From: Thermoplasmatota archaeon
GTDB taxonomy: Archaea; Thermoplasmatota; E2; DHVEG-1
NCBI GenBank assembly: GCA_029762575.1
Contig: JARVGL010000003.1
Coordinates: 1 to 55,571 of the forward strand
DNA length: 55,571 bases
Reading direction: 5' to 3'
Position numbers and translations under genes: made by a program. Shown here piece after piece: positions 45,065-54,615 of the stretch. The first letter of the stretch is position 1. Every line of letters starts with the position of its first letter. Under the pieces are notes generated by a model, which saw nothing but the letters and a program-made list of their open reading frames with translations, searched no databases and was not told the DNA's origin.

Positions 45065-46354
45065 TTATGCCAGATGATCAACACGAAAATCAATACCGGG
45101 GTATTCTGCCTCTTCTCCGAGTTCTTCTTCAATACGTAACAATTGATTGTATTTTGCATTACGATCACTTCTGGCAGGGGCACCTGTTTTTATTTGTCCA
45201 GCACTGGTTCCCACGACCAGATCTGCGATAAATGTATCCTCTGTTTCCCCGCTTCGATGACTCACCACAGCCGTCCATCCTGCATCATGAGCCATTTTGA
45301 TTGCATCAAGTGTCTCAGTGAGAGTACCAATCTGATTCAGTTTTATTAGAACGGAGTTAGCAGCTTGGATTTCGATCCCTTTTTTTATTCTCGCTGTATT
45401 TGTTACGAAGAGGTCATCCCCAACGATTTGTATCTTCGTTCCAAGTTTTTTGGTTATTTCGACCCATGAGTCCCAATCATCCTCAGCGAGACCATCTTCG
45501 ATGCTAATGATCGGATATGTTTTACATAAGTCGACATAGAAATCGACGAGTTCGCCACCGGAGAACGATTTCTTTCCTATCTTATATGTTCCATCGTAGA
45601 AGAACTCGCTTGATGCAGGATCTAACGCTATCTTCATCTTACCGTCGTATCCTGCATTATCGACAGCTTTGAGCATGATATCGAATCGATCAGTAACAGA
45701 GGTTATTTCTTGAGGGGCAAATCCTCCTTCATCTCCGATAAGGATTGATGCTGCACCATATGTTTCTTTAAGGATTTTTGATAGATGATGATATGATTCG
45801 GAGATCATACGTATCCCCTCATGAAAAGTCTTAGCACCTGTAGGCATGAGCATATGTTCTTGGATGCTGTTCTCCTGTCCAGCGTGTTTCCCCCCATTAA
45901 TCACATTACACATAGGGACTGGTATCACTTGTGGTAGAACGCCAAATAATTCAGCAATATACCCATATAAAGGTAATTCCTTAGCAGCAGCACCCGCCTT
46001 TGCAATTGCCATAGAAACAGGTAATATTGAGTTTGCGCCAAGTTTTTCCTTGTTCTCGGTACCATCAAGTTTCATCATGACATTGTCCAATGTCTCTTGA
46101 TATTTACAATCCATACCTATGATCTTAGGGGCGATAACCTGATTTACATGTTTCACAGCATTCAAGGTTCCTTTCCCTAGATATCTTTTTTTATCATTAT
46201 CTCTTAACTCAATTGCTTCATGTTGACCAGCACTTGCACCACTAGGTGTCATCGCTCGAAATAAACCATCTTTTGTTATGACATCAACCTCTACGGTTGG
46301 ATTGCCACGGGAGTCAAGAACCTCACGTGCTTTCAATTGTAAGATTTCGGTCAT
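45065..46354 (-). CDS. eno: Enolase (2-phosphoglycerate dehydratase)
   Basis: 429 residues, normal length. EVLDSRGNPTVEVDVITKDG, the Mg site residues in SIEDGLAEDDWDSWVEI and GDDLFVTN, and the catalytic LIKLNQIGTLTET and SHRSGETEDTFIADL are all present. It interconverts 2-phosphoglycerate and PEP. It is first in a minus-strand run with serA, translin, the TBP paralogue and tbp, although the latter two have their own promoter. Confidence 0.98.
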   Translation of the reverse strand: MTEILQLKAREVLDSRGNPTVEVDVITKDGLFRAMTPSGASAGQHEAIELRDNDKKRYLGKGTLNAVKHVNQVIAPKIIGMDCKYQETLDNVMMKLDGTENKEKLGANSILPVSMAIAKAGAAAKELPLYGYIAELFGVLPQVIPVPMCNVINGGKHAGQENSIQEHMLMPTGAKTFHEGIRMISESYHHLSKILKETYGAASILIGDEGGFAPQEITSVTDRFDIMLKAVDNAGYDGKMKIALDPASSEFFYDGTYKIGKKSFSGGELVDFYVDLCKTYPIISIEDGLAEDDWDSWVEITKKLGTKIQIVGDDLFVTNTARIKKGIEIQAANSVLIKLNQIGTLTETLDAIKMAHDAGWTAVVSHRSGETEDTFIADLVVGTSAGQIKTGAPARSDRNAKYNQLLRIEEELGEEAEYPGIDFRVDHLA

Positions 46355-46498
46355 AATCTTCTTTTCCCCATCTATACTGACTTTTTCAGAGTATGTGTTC
46401 TTTTCTAATAAAATTGTCTATTTTACCATTTAGTAGGAAAAGAAGAGAATATGTGTAGATAATGACTGAATAGGGTGGTACAGCTGGTATGATATAGG

Positions 46499-49400
46499 TT
46501 ATACATCAACGAGGAACGGCTCTTGTAGGGGGCTATAATCAAATTTGAGTTGAGAACGGATATTCTGAGTGTTGTCATGAACACCATTTATCAATTTTGG
46601 CAGAGGGATACGAGTGTTGAACCTTAGCCCGATCCAATCATCCCAGTAATTAGAAGTGAATTTTGTTTGTTTTATCTCTGAGAATTGACACTGTTGTGTG
46701 TTCGCTAGGAAATTATTTAATGTGACATCTCCTTGTTTTACATCATTAAAGAAAAGACCAACTCGGTTATTCTCTATAGTGTTTCCAAGTATGTTTACCT
46801 GTTTTGTTTCCAGTAGATATATGCCGTAATTGTTGCTTGATAGGGAATTGAGAGATACGTCTATTCCACTGGTACCACTTTTGGAATAGATGCCAAAATT
46901 ATTGTATACTATATCGTTTTGCAGTATGTTGATGAGCGGGTTCAATATTTTATGGGGGGCATTGATGTAGATGCCGCAATTCTTGTGATCTCTAATAATG
47001 TTATGTTCAATGATGATTGGTTTTGGTCTTACGGTCCTTTTTGGTTGGATACTGATACCTGCATTCCACGGGTCTTTCCCACAATGTTGAATAGTGAACC
47101 TAGATATGGTAACATCATCAGAAATGATCGATAGAACATCATCGTTTCCACCTCCATCTATGATCGTTCTTTCCTTGTTTTCACCAAGAAGGATGCAAGG
47201 TGTTTCTATGGTGATGGATTCAAGGTAGGTTCCCTCAAAAACGTAGATGGTATCCGAGGATGTGGAATGATCGAGAGCATCTTGGATAGAGTTCCAACGA
47301 GTTATACCAAATCCGGTTGTTTCACTAGTGTAATCATCATCTACTGGTCGTGCGGCCGTATAATATAACCAGTCCTCTTTACCATCCAGTGATTCTGATC
47401 TAAGAAGCATAAGTGGTCCAGCTGAGGGAGTGAACTGTATCGTTGCATTCCCGTCATGGGTTGCATGTGTTGATAGAGTGACTTCTACATTTCTATATTC
47501 TCCGGTTTCGACCTGTTTGACATTGATGAATGGAGAATCTGTAACACTTTCGTATCTAGTTTGTTCATCAATAGCATGAAGACCGATTGATCCATTATAT
47601 TCCATGCTCACTGATTCGTAAGGGATCATACCAACTGGTTGAATGGAGGATGTCTCAGGTTGCCGATATGAGACTTGTTGAAACAAGCGTTCTGGTAATA
47701 CTAAGGCAGGATCACCAAGGAGAATAAAACCAAAATAATGATACTGGTTCCAAAAATCGGTCATATCGTTATCCTTTAGATATGTTTCTGCTGCAAACAT
47801 TGTAAGATCCCCTAGATGGCGCACGTTGTTTTTGTATGCTTGGTTGACATACGTCAAAAGACCCGCCATGTATGTTTCCTTTGAGATTTCCACGCGTCCA
47901 TTCACTATGGTCAATACGGGGTATCCCATATTGGTTCGAGATCCACCGATATAGGCGATCCCTCCACCTTTTGAGACAACGACTCCTTCACCAAATGATG
48001 TACGGTCAAAAGAATATCCTTGTCTGATGATATGGGTATCATATGATCCACTACTGCACGCAATACAGCTTACGATCGGTGCTTTGGTGTTCTTAGGCAG
48101 GTTCCCAAGAGTTCTAGCTGATATCCTCCCGTCCTCGACAGCGACAAGATTCGCGTTACCATGGCAGATCATATACAAGAGGCCATAGTTATTTTGTAAT
48201 GCTGAGAGGATATCTGTATCGCCAAACCGTTCATCGGTCCTATAATACTTATCCACCTGTAATCCATCAAAGAATCCTTGGTTCACTGAATCTATGGTGA
48301 TAAGCTCACCAATGAAAAAAGGTGAGTTAAATGGGATCCCACCGGCTATTGCAACATTATCCATTTGATAGGTTTCAGGATCCCATTGGATAATCTTGTC
48401 CACGGTTCTTTTCGCTTCTAGGATACTATCTACGGGAAGCCTCCCAACACGATAATTCTGGATTAGATCAAGATCTGGTGACGCATAGAAGAAATCTGTT
48501 GGTACCGGATAGTAACTATATCCGAAATAATAACTTGGTGGGACGTGGATTGCATTTCCAAACAAGGTGACGAACTGAAGATGAGGATTAGTGGATTGGC
48601 TCTGTAAGAAGGAGATGATTTTTAGGGAAAGGTCCTCATCGTATTTTCGTATACGCTCCCGAAATGAAAAATCTTTATACCCCATAAATGGGGGATACGG
48701 TGCTTGATCATAGTTTTCCTTTATCCATGTTGTTGTAACAACACTTGATTGGATGCCTTGACTATTATGGAATTGCTGTAATCGTTGGGCTTGTTGAACA
48801 AATAAGGGGCGGGTAATGATGATGTTTTCAAAAGAATCCATATTCGTAGTTGAACAAGTATCATCATCTGATTCCATTGTATAAGAAACAGTAAGTGTTC
48901 CATTGGTAACTAGATATGTTTCCTTTGTATCAAAATGATGCTGGATAGGAAAAAGATACACAATAACAGTACAGTTCGTATTGTTTTTCCCTATTATATA
49001 TGAATGTGTTGAACCTGGATATATGTTCTCGTGTTTTGCCTCAAGGATTCGTTTTTGTACGATTTCATCAACATGGATATGTAAGGGTGTTTCATCGATA
49101 CTCCAGAACAGTGGTTTTGGGGTGAGCATAAATGAAACAGGTGTTAGACTTCTTTGTACAGAATAATTTTTGAGATCAATAGAGAGAACGGTACTGTTTT
49201 TCGGTAAGGAGATCAGGATTTGTCTCATTGGGACAAGTGGAAGCCCAGGTTGATTCAATAGAATCGAATCTGAAAGGGTGAGACCAAATCTATCATTACC
49301 GATTTCTTGGATTTGTATGTCTTCCGAAGAAATCAAAAATGAATGGTTTTTGAACAGGACTTGTTGAGCCTCTTTTTTCATTATCTCTGTTGAATCCTGA

Positions 49401-49576
49401 AGCACACTATCATTATTCTGAGATGGGTTTTGGATAATCATCTCCTGTTGATATATCTCATTACTTGGTTTGCTCTGTATCATTGTCTCTTCAGCGGGCA
49501 CGGTTAAAACGCTCGAAAGAATTGAAAGAAGAAAGAGAATCATTACAATGATGCCGATACGTTTCATACTACTCAA
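46499..49576 (-). CDS. Secreted C25 (gingipain-family) peptidase fused to a parallel beta-helix domain
   Basis: 1025 residues. Signal peptide about 5-28 (IGIIVMILFLLSILSSVLTVPA). A propeptide-like section (to about 250) precedes the C25 domain, from NIIITRPLFVQQAQRLQQFHNSQGI. The dyad is His472 in MICHGNA and Cys507 in CIACSSGS. After about residue 770 a NosD/CASH-type right-handed beta-helix begins: SIQDALDHSTSSDTIYVFEGTY, then repeated NNFGIYSKS, NNYGIYLLE and NRVGLFFND turns, ending near 1000. Such helices often bind or cleave polysaccharide, so the enzyme may be anchored to glycan or sugar-coated protein. It is the largest extracellular protein in the window. Confidence 0.9.
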   Translation of the reverse strand: MSSMKRIGIIVMILFLLSILSSVLTVPAEETMIQSKPSNEIYQQEMIIQNPSQNNDSVLQDSTEIMKKEAQQVLFKNHSFLISSEDIQIQEIGNDRFGLTLSDSILLNQPGLPLVPMRQILISLPKNSTVLSIDLKNYSVQRSLTPVSFMLTPKPLFWSIDETPLHIHVDEIVQKRILEAKHENIYPGSTHSYIIGKNNTNCTVIVYLFPIQHHFDTKETYLVTNGTLTVSYTMESDDDTCSTTNMDSFENIIITRPLFVQQAQRLQQFHNSQGIQSSVVTTTWIKENYDQAPYPPFMGYKDFSFRERIRKYDEDLSLKIISFLQSQSTNPHLQFVTLFGNAIHVPPSYYFGYSYYPVPTDFFYASPDLDLIQNYRVGRLPVDSILEAKRTVDKIIQWDPETYQMDNVAIAGGIPFNSPFFIGELITIDSVNQGFFDGLQVDKYYRTDERFGDTDILSALQNNYGLLYMICHGNANLVAVEDGRISARTLGNLPKNTKAPIVSCIACSSGSYDTHIIRQGYSFDRTSFGEGVVVSKGGGIAYIGGSRTNMGYPVLTIVNGRVEISKETYMAGLLTYVNQAYKNNVRHLGDLTMFAAETYLKDNDMTDFWNQYHYFGFILLGDPALVLPERLFQQVSYRQPETSSIQPVGMIPYESVSMEYNGSIGLHAIDEQTRYESVTDSPFINVKQVETGEYRNVEVTLSTHATHDGNATIQFTPSAGPLMLLRSESLDGKEDWLYYTAARPVDDDYTSETTGFGITRWNSIQDALDHSTSSDTIYVFEGTYLESITIETPCILLGENKERTIIDGGGNDDVLSIISDDVTISRFTIQHCGKDPWNAGISIQPKRTVRPKPIIIEHNIIRDHKNCGIYINAPHKILNPLINILQNDIVYNNFGIYSKSGTSGIDVSLNSLSSNNYGIYLLETKQVNILGNTIENNRVGLFFNDVKQGDVTLNNFLANTQQCQFSEIKQTKFTSNYWDDWIGLRFNTRIPLPKLINGVHDNTQNIRSQLKFDYSPLQEPFLVDV

Positions 49577-49748
49577 ATAAAATATATCACAATCATTCTA
49601 TATATACATAATTATCAGAAAGCTCTCTCTGTTTTTTCATAAAACGTATAATTTAACTATACAGATGTTAACAAGAAGAACCCATCGATGAAGGGTCTGT
49701 TGCAAACATTTAAAAGCGCCTCTTGTTTTGTATGTGCGAGGAAAGATC

Positions 49749-50510
49749 ATGGTAATATACATTCTCTTTGTAGTGCTGTTGTTTTTAATGATGATTTTAG
49801 CATCGTCTATTAAGATAATGGCGGAATATCAAAGGATAGTCATTTTTCGATTAGGTCGTTTACAAGGAATAAAAGGCCCTGGACTTGTTTTCATCATCCC
49901 TATCATTGATTCTATCATCAAACTTGATCTGAGAACCCGGGTCATCGATGTACCAAAACAACGGGTCATCACTGAAGATAATGTCACTGTTGATGTGGAT
50001 GCGGTTGTCTATTTCAGAGTGGTCGATCCTCAAAAGGCAATTGTTGAGGTTCAACGATATGAGATGGCAACAGGCCTTCAAGCTCAAACGACCCTAAGAG
50101 ATGTGTTGGGTCGTCAAAATCTCGATGAACTTTTATCAAACCGTGAAGAGTTGAATAAAAGCCTTCAGACTATCATTGATTCTGCGACAGATCCTTGGGG
50201 TGTTAAAGTCTCTGCAGTGACGATACGTGATGTGTCTATTCCTGATAGCATGCTACGAGCGTTGGCAAAACAAGCTGAGGCAGAACGAGAGAAACGTTCT
50301 CGAGTGATAATCGCAGAAGGTGAATTCCAAGCATCGAAAAGGATGACCGATGCTGCAAAACTATATGAGGCGACACCTATGGCTATGAGATTACGAGAAT
50401 TGCAAACACTCTCAGAGATATCCCGGGAAGGGAATGTGATCGTGGTACCTGGTAGTTCAATGGGCGACATGGTAGGTATTGCAAAGGCGGTTGCAAAGGA
50501 TAAGAAATGA
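49749..50510 (+). CDS. Slipin/stomatin-type SPFH protein
   Basis: About 253 residues from the ATG at 49749, preferred over an upstream TTG because GAGGAAAG precedes it. One N-terminal helix (IYILFVVLLFLMMILASSI) is followed by the SPFH domain: EYQRIVIFRLGRLQGIKGPGLVFIIPIID, VDAVVYFRVVDPQKA. A charged coiled coil follows (AKQAEAEREKRSRVIIAEGEF). The gene overlaps the NfeD-like gene by four bases. Together they form the well-known slipin-NfeD pair, in which the NfeD serine protease cleaves the slipin C-terminus. A membrane-raft role is suggested. Confidence 0.93.
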   Translation: MVIYILFVVLLFLMMILASSIKIMAEYQRIVIFRLGRLQGIKGPGLVFIIPIIDSIIKLDLRTRVIDVPKQRVITEDNVTVDVDAVVYFRVVDPQKAIVEVQRYEMATGLQAQTTLRDVLGRQNLDELLSNREELNKSLQTIIDSATDPWGVKVSAVTIRDVSIPDSMLRALAKQAEAEREKRSRVIIAEGEFQASKRMTDAAKLYEATPMAMRLRELQTLSEISREGNVIVVPGSSMGDMVGIAKAVAKDKK

Positions 50511-51835
50511 TGAGGCGCTTACCTCTTTTCCTTTTTTTAATATGTCTTATCTCTCTTAATACAACTTTTGTAGCATCTGCTGCAGATCGATCAGTTCTTC
50601 TTGTGGAATTGACCGATACGATCGACCATATCTCAAAAGATATCTTCACTGATGCCCTTGCACAAGCTCATGATATGGATGCAGCGGCAGTTATCCTTAT
50701 CCTACAAACTCCAGGTGGTGGGTTAAAGGAGACTTTTGAGATAGCGGAATCTATTGATACAAGCGAAATCCCTGTTGTTGGGTACGTCTATCCAACGGGT
50801 GCCAGTGCATGGTCCGCGGGGACATTCATCCTTCTTAGCACACATATAGCAGCAATGGCTGATCACAGTATCATTGGATCCTGTCAACCAGTTGAGATAG
50901 GTTTTACAGGTTCTCGGGTCATCAATGATTCAAAAACGATAAATGCTCTTGTACAATGGCTTACAGAACGAGCTAGCATCTACGGACGTAACACAACACT
51001 TGCAGAGGAATTCATACGGATCAATAGAAATGTGAATGCATCAGTTGCCTTGGAACAGGGAGTTATCGAGTTCACTGCAAATACTCTAACTGAACTGCTG
51101 AGTTCAATTGATGGAAAGATGGTAAAAACAACCATAGGCAACACTACCCTTGAAACAGCCAATAGCTGGATCAGATGGTTTTCTCCACCACTTCAGACTC
51201 AGATACGTAAGATCCTCTCCAACCCTGTTCTCTCCTCTCTCTTACTTATGCTAGGGATATTCTCGCTTCTTGCAGGTATCTCAGCACCAGGATACGGGGC
51301 GGAGGTGTTTGGTGTTGTTGCAATCCTCTTATCGCTTATCGGGTCGGGGTTTGCGGTCACAGAGCTAAGTATCCTTTTTATAGTGATAGGTGTTTTACTT
51401 TTGGTTCTTGAACTATGGGCCATTCCAGGTTTTGGCGTTGTCGGAATTGGAGGAATCATATGTCTTGTAATAGGATCGGTTTTTTTGATACCTACGTATC
51501 CAAATCAACAATGGGTGATATCTATGGCATGGGTTGATACTTTTCTTGTCGTTCTTATCGTAACCGTGATTCTTTTTGCAGTGTTCTTTTTGTTTCTTTT
51601 ATATAAGATTGTTGAAGTACGCAAGAAGAAACGTGTTGTAGGAGAGTTTGTTGGTGAGACTGCATTGACCGTTGATACCCTTACTCCCGATATGATTGGT
51701 TACGTACGCTTCAAAGGTGAGTTATGGCAGGCGTCCTCAGACCAAATCATTGAAAAGAATACAAAGGTATTGATAACTGGGAAAGATGGGGCTGTTTTAT
51801 TAGTGGTTCCTCTAGATATCAGTCCCAAACATTAA
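50507..51835 (+). CDS. NfeD-like membrane serine protease (ClpP-class)
   Basis: 442 residues. An N-terminal signal segment (LPLFLFLICLISLNTTFVASA) is followed by a ClpP-class protease with ILILQTPGGGLKETFEIAESI and GYVYPTGASAWSAGTFILL. Ser103 and Lys143 match the Ser-Lys dyad of PH1510. Four or five hydrophobic helices (about 240-360) and a C-terminal OB-type domain end it (TALTVDTLTPDMIGYVRFKGELWQ). This is the long NfeD form. It cleaves the partner slipin in related archaea. The overlap with the slipin gene is ATGA. Confidence 0.92.
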   Translation: MMRRLPLFLFLICLISLNTTFVASAADRSVLLVELTDTIDHISKDIFTDALAQAHDMDAAAVILILQTPGGGLKETFEIAESIDTSEIPVVGYVYPTGASAWSAGTFILLSTHIAAMADHSIIGSCQPVEIGFTGSRVINDSKTINALVQWLTERASIYGRNTTLAEEFIRINRNVNASVALEQGVIEFTANTLTELLSSIDGKMVKTTIGNTTLETANSWIRWFSPPLQTQIRKILSNPVLSSLLLMLGIFSLLAGISAPGYGAEVFGVVAILLSLIGSGFAVTELSILFIVIGVLLLVLELWAIPGFGVVGIGGIICLVIGSVFLIPTYPNQQWVISMAWVDTFLVVLIVTVILFAVFFLFLLYKIVEVRKKKRVVGEFVGETALTVDTLTPDMIGYVRFKGELWQASSDQIIEKNTKVLITGKDGAVLLVVPLDISPKH

Positions 51836-51869
51836 TCAACCCCTTTTTCCCTATCCGGCCTGAACATTC

Positions 51870-53114
51870 ATGGTAAACGATATGCACCTACGCTTTCTTG
51901 GTGGTAGTGACAGAGTTGGCAGTCTTGCAATGCTTTTGGACATCGATGATACACACCTTCTCTTTGATTATGGGATGACCCCTAGTAAACCTCCTGAGAT
52001 CCCGCTTCCAGCTCCACCGGTTGATTATGTTTTTCTCTCTCATGCTCACTTGGACCATTCAGGTATGCTTCCAGTTCTCTCTGAAAACGGTTCCGTTCCC
52101 ATTTATTGTACGAATATCACTAGTGAGATCAGTCATTTACTCCATAAGGATTCTTTGAAGATAGCGGAGACCGAAGGATATTCTCCACCATATAGTACGC
52201 TTGAGATCAAGAAAATAATGCATTTGTTTGAAGTGGTCAAACCAAAGGAATCCTTTGAAATCAGTTCGATGTATGACGTAAGGTTTCATGATGCTGGGCA
52301 TATCCCTGGCTCACTCATGGTTGAGATCTCAGGGTCCAAACGATTATTGTTCACTGGTGATTTCAACACCATTGACACCCATCTTGTCAAAGGCACTAAA
52401 CCTGTTGACTGTGACATCCTTGTTATGGAAGGAACATATGCAGGAAGAGATCATCCTATGGGTCGAGAGGAACTTGAGAAAGAGTTCATAGACAAGATCG
52501 ATGAGGTCGTTGGCCGCGGTGGGGTAGCTGTTCTTCCAGCATTTGCTGTTTCACGGTCCCAAGAGATAGCTTTAGTGTTACGGAAGGCTGGTTTTGATAT
52601 ATGGTTTGATGGTATGGGGCGAAAGGTGTCTAAGTTATTCTTGAAACATCCAGAGTATCTCAGGGATGCAAGTGCGTTAAAACGGGCTATGAACGATATC
52701 AATCTTGTTCATTCGGACCATGGGAGAAAACTTGCTTTAGAATCCGAGGTCATCCTTACATCAAGTGGTATGATGGATGGCGGACCAGTGTTACATTACA
52801 TGAATAAATTAAAGAATGATCCTAAAAGCGCGGTACTTCTTACAGGTTATCAGGTGGAGGGGACCAATAGTAGGCTTCTAGTTGATCATAGGAAACTTGA
52901 TTTCTATGGGGTCCTTGAAAGTGTATCCTGCGAGGTTCAGTATTATGATTTTTCAGGTCATGCTGGGCACAGTGAGCTCGTTAGCTTTGCCAAAGCATGT
53001 AGTCCAGAAAAGATCGTTCTCATGCATAGTGAGAATCGTGAGGTCCTTGCGGAATCATTGAAGGATTTCTCTGAAGTGATCCTCCCGCATAATGATCAAT
53101 ATATCTCTTTGTGA
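51870..53114 (+). CDS. Beta-CASP metallo-beta-lactamase ribonuclease (CPSF/RNase J-like, no KH domain)
   Basis: 414 residues. The metal site is FLSHAHLDHSGMLPVLS. The beta-CASP insertion contains DILVMEGTYAGRDHP and VLPAFAVSRSQEIALVL. GSLMVEI and FTGDFNTI are standard, and the final His is in DFSGHAGHSEL. This is the shorter archaeal type without N-terminal KH domains, i.e. not aCPSF1. The likely role is RNA processing or decay. A second ATG (51882) is an alternative start. It precedes the aRF1 gene on the same strand, with 110 bases between. Confidence 0.9.
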   Translation: MVNDMHLRFLGGSDRVGSLAMLLDIDDTHLLFDYGMTPSKPPEIPLPAPPVDYVFLSHAHLDHSGMLPVLSENGSVPIYCTNITSEISHLLHKDSLKIAETEGYSPPYSTLEIKKIMHLFEVVKPKESFEISSMYDVRFHDAGHIPGSLMVEISGSKRLLFTGDFNTIDTHLVKGTKPVDCDILVMEGTYAGRDHPMGREELEKEFIDKIDEVVGRGGVAVLPAFAVSRSQEIALVLRKAGFDIWFDGMGRKVSKLFLKHPEYLRDASALKRAMNDINLVHSDHGRKLALESEVILTSSGMMDGGPVLHYMNKLKNDPKSAVLLTGYQVEGTNSRLLVDHRKLDFYGVLESVSCEVQYYDFSGHAGHSELVSFAKACSPEKIVLMHSENREVLAESLKDFSEVILPHNDQYISL

Positions 53115-53224
53115 CAACGGTTTTTCCAGTAGATGGTTTTGTAATATGAGAAATCTATTTAGCAATGGTTATTGATTTGAGAAATGAAGGATACGACATA
53201 GAAAAGGAGTAAGGTACGGATACG

Positions 53225-54475
53225 ATGACTGAGTTATCTCAACGACAGAAATATGATTTGAAACGTCAGTTAGAAGAGCTTAAGGCTTGTAGAGGAAAGC
53301 ATACTGAGCTTATTTCGTTATATGTTCCACCAACAAAACAAATATCTGATGTGACCTCGTATCTACGTAACGAGATATCTGAGTCGCAGAACATCAAATC
53401 AAAGACAACAAAAAAGAATGTGTTATCAGCTATCGAATCCATCCTCAGCAGGTTAAAGATGTTCCGTCAGCCACCGGAAAACGGTGTTGTCTTCTTTGTT
53501 GGTCATAAGAGTATAGGTAGCGATCAGACAACGATGGTTGCATTTGTCGTGGAACCACCACTTCCAATACAAACCTTTCTCTATAGATGTGACTCCCTGT
53601 TCTTTATTGAACCATTGGAGCAAATGCTCACGGAAAGGGAGCTCTATGGGTTATTCCTTATCGATCGACGTGAATGTACCATAGGCCTTCTCAGAGGAAA
53701 TCGTGTTGAGTTACTGAAATATATGACGTCTCAGGTTCCTGGTAAACATGGTCGTGGAGGTCAATCTCAGAGGCGTTTTGAACGATTAACAGAGATAGCT
53801 GCCCATGAATGGTTTCAGAAATGTGGTGAGAAAGCTAGTGAGATCTTTCTAGCAGAACCAGATGTTAAAGGAATTTTAATTGGTGGCCCAGGTCCTACGA
53901 AACGGTATTTCAATGAAGAAGGCTATCTTCATTATGAGATACAGGATAAGGTCGTTGATCTGTTCGATACTGGGTATACCGATGAGTATGGACTTCGGGA
54001 ACTTGTCTCCGTTGCATCAGATACCATGATGGATTTGAAGATATCTCAGGAAAAAAAGGTGATGAAACGGTTCCTTAGAGAGATAACAAAAGGAGATAAT
54101 AGTTTAGCTGTCTATGGAGAACATTTTGTTAGAAAGGCTCTTGAGATGGGTGCGGTAGATAGCTTGCTTCTCTCTGAAGATCTTAGAAAATATCGGATAA
54201 CGTTACGTTGTCCAACCTGTTCATATGAAGAAAAAAAAACGATTAGCGAGGACGTATTAGAAACATTTGAACCACCGATGTGTCCTACGTGTAAGACACC
54301 GACTCAGATGGAGATCACTCAAAAAATCGATATCATTGATGAGCTCTCAGAGCTTGTAGAAGCGACCAGTGGAAAAGTCTTTTTGATATCTCAAAGTAGC
54401 GAGGAGGGGGATTCCTTGAAAGCAGCATTTAGCGGTATTGCTGCTATCTCTCGTTATCCACTTAAACTTGTGTAA
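53225..54475 (+). CDS. prf1: Peptide chain release factor aRF1
   Basis: 416 residues. NIKS (56-59) reads stop codons, GGQ (178-180, in GRGGQSQRRFE) triggers peptide release, and the C-terminal zinc-finger-like part has CPTCSYEEKK and CPTCKTP. Length and motifs match the archaeal/eukaryotic class-I factor. A ribosome site is present (AAGGAGTAAGG). The neighbour at 51870 is an RNA nuclease, but no direct link is known. Confidence 0.97.
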   Translation: MTELSQRQKYDLKRQLEELKACRGKHTELISLYVPPTKQISDVTSYLRNEISESQNIKSKTTKKNVLSAIESILSRLKMFRQPPENGVVFFVGHKSIGSDQTTMVAFVVEPPLPIQTFLYRCDSLFFIEPLEQMLTERELYGLFLIDRRECTIGLLRGNRVELLKYMTSQVPGKHGRGGQSQRRFERLTEIAAHEWFQKCGEKASEIFLAEPDVKGILIGGPGPTKRYFNEEGYLHYEIQDKVVDLFDTGYTDEYGLRELVSVASDTMMDLKISQEKKVMKRFLREITKGDNSLAVYGEHFVRKALEMGAVDSLLLSEDLRKYRITLRCPTCSYEEKKTISEDVLETFEPPMCPTCKTPTQMEITQKIDIIDELSELVEATSGKVFLISQSSEEGDSLKAAFSGIAAISRYPLKLV

Positions 54476-54560
54476 ACCCTGAAAATTATTCAATGGTTTA
54501 ATATCAAGAGAATTTTTGAGTATGGTTGAATCCTTTTTCAAAAATTTCTCAAAATGTTAG

Positions 54561-54607
54561 TTTAAATAGAACATTTTATAAATGGGGAAATATATTATTA
54601 GGGCGGT
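54561..54607 (+). promoter_or_regulatory. TATA box and ribosome site of the OPT gene
   Basis: TTTAAATA (54561-54568) is a good archaeal TATA box, with a second (TTTATAAAT) near 54575. GGGCGGT (54601-54607) ends eight bases before the ATG at 54616 and fits a ribosome site. Confidence 0.45.
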
Positions 54608-54615
54608 AATGTGCG

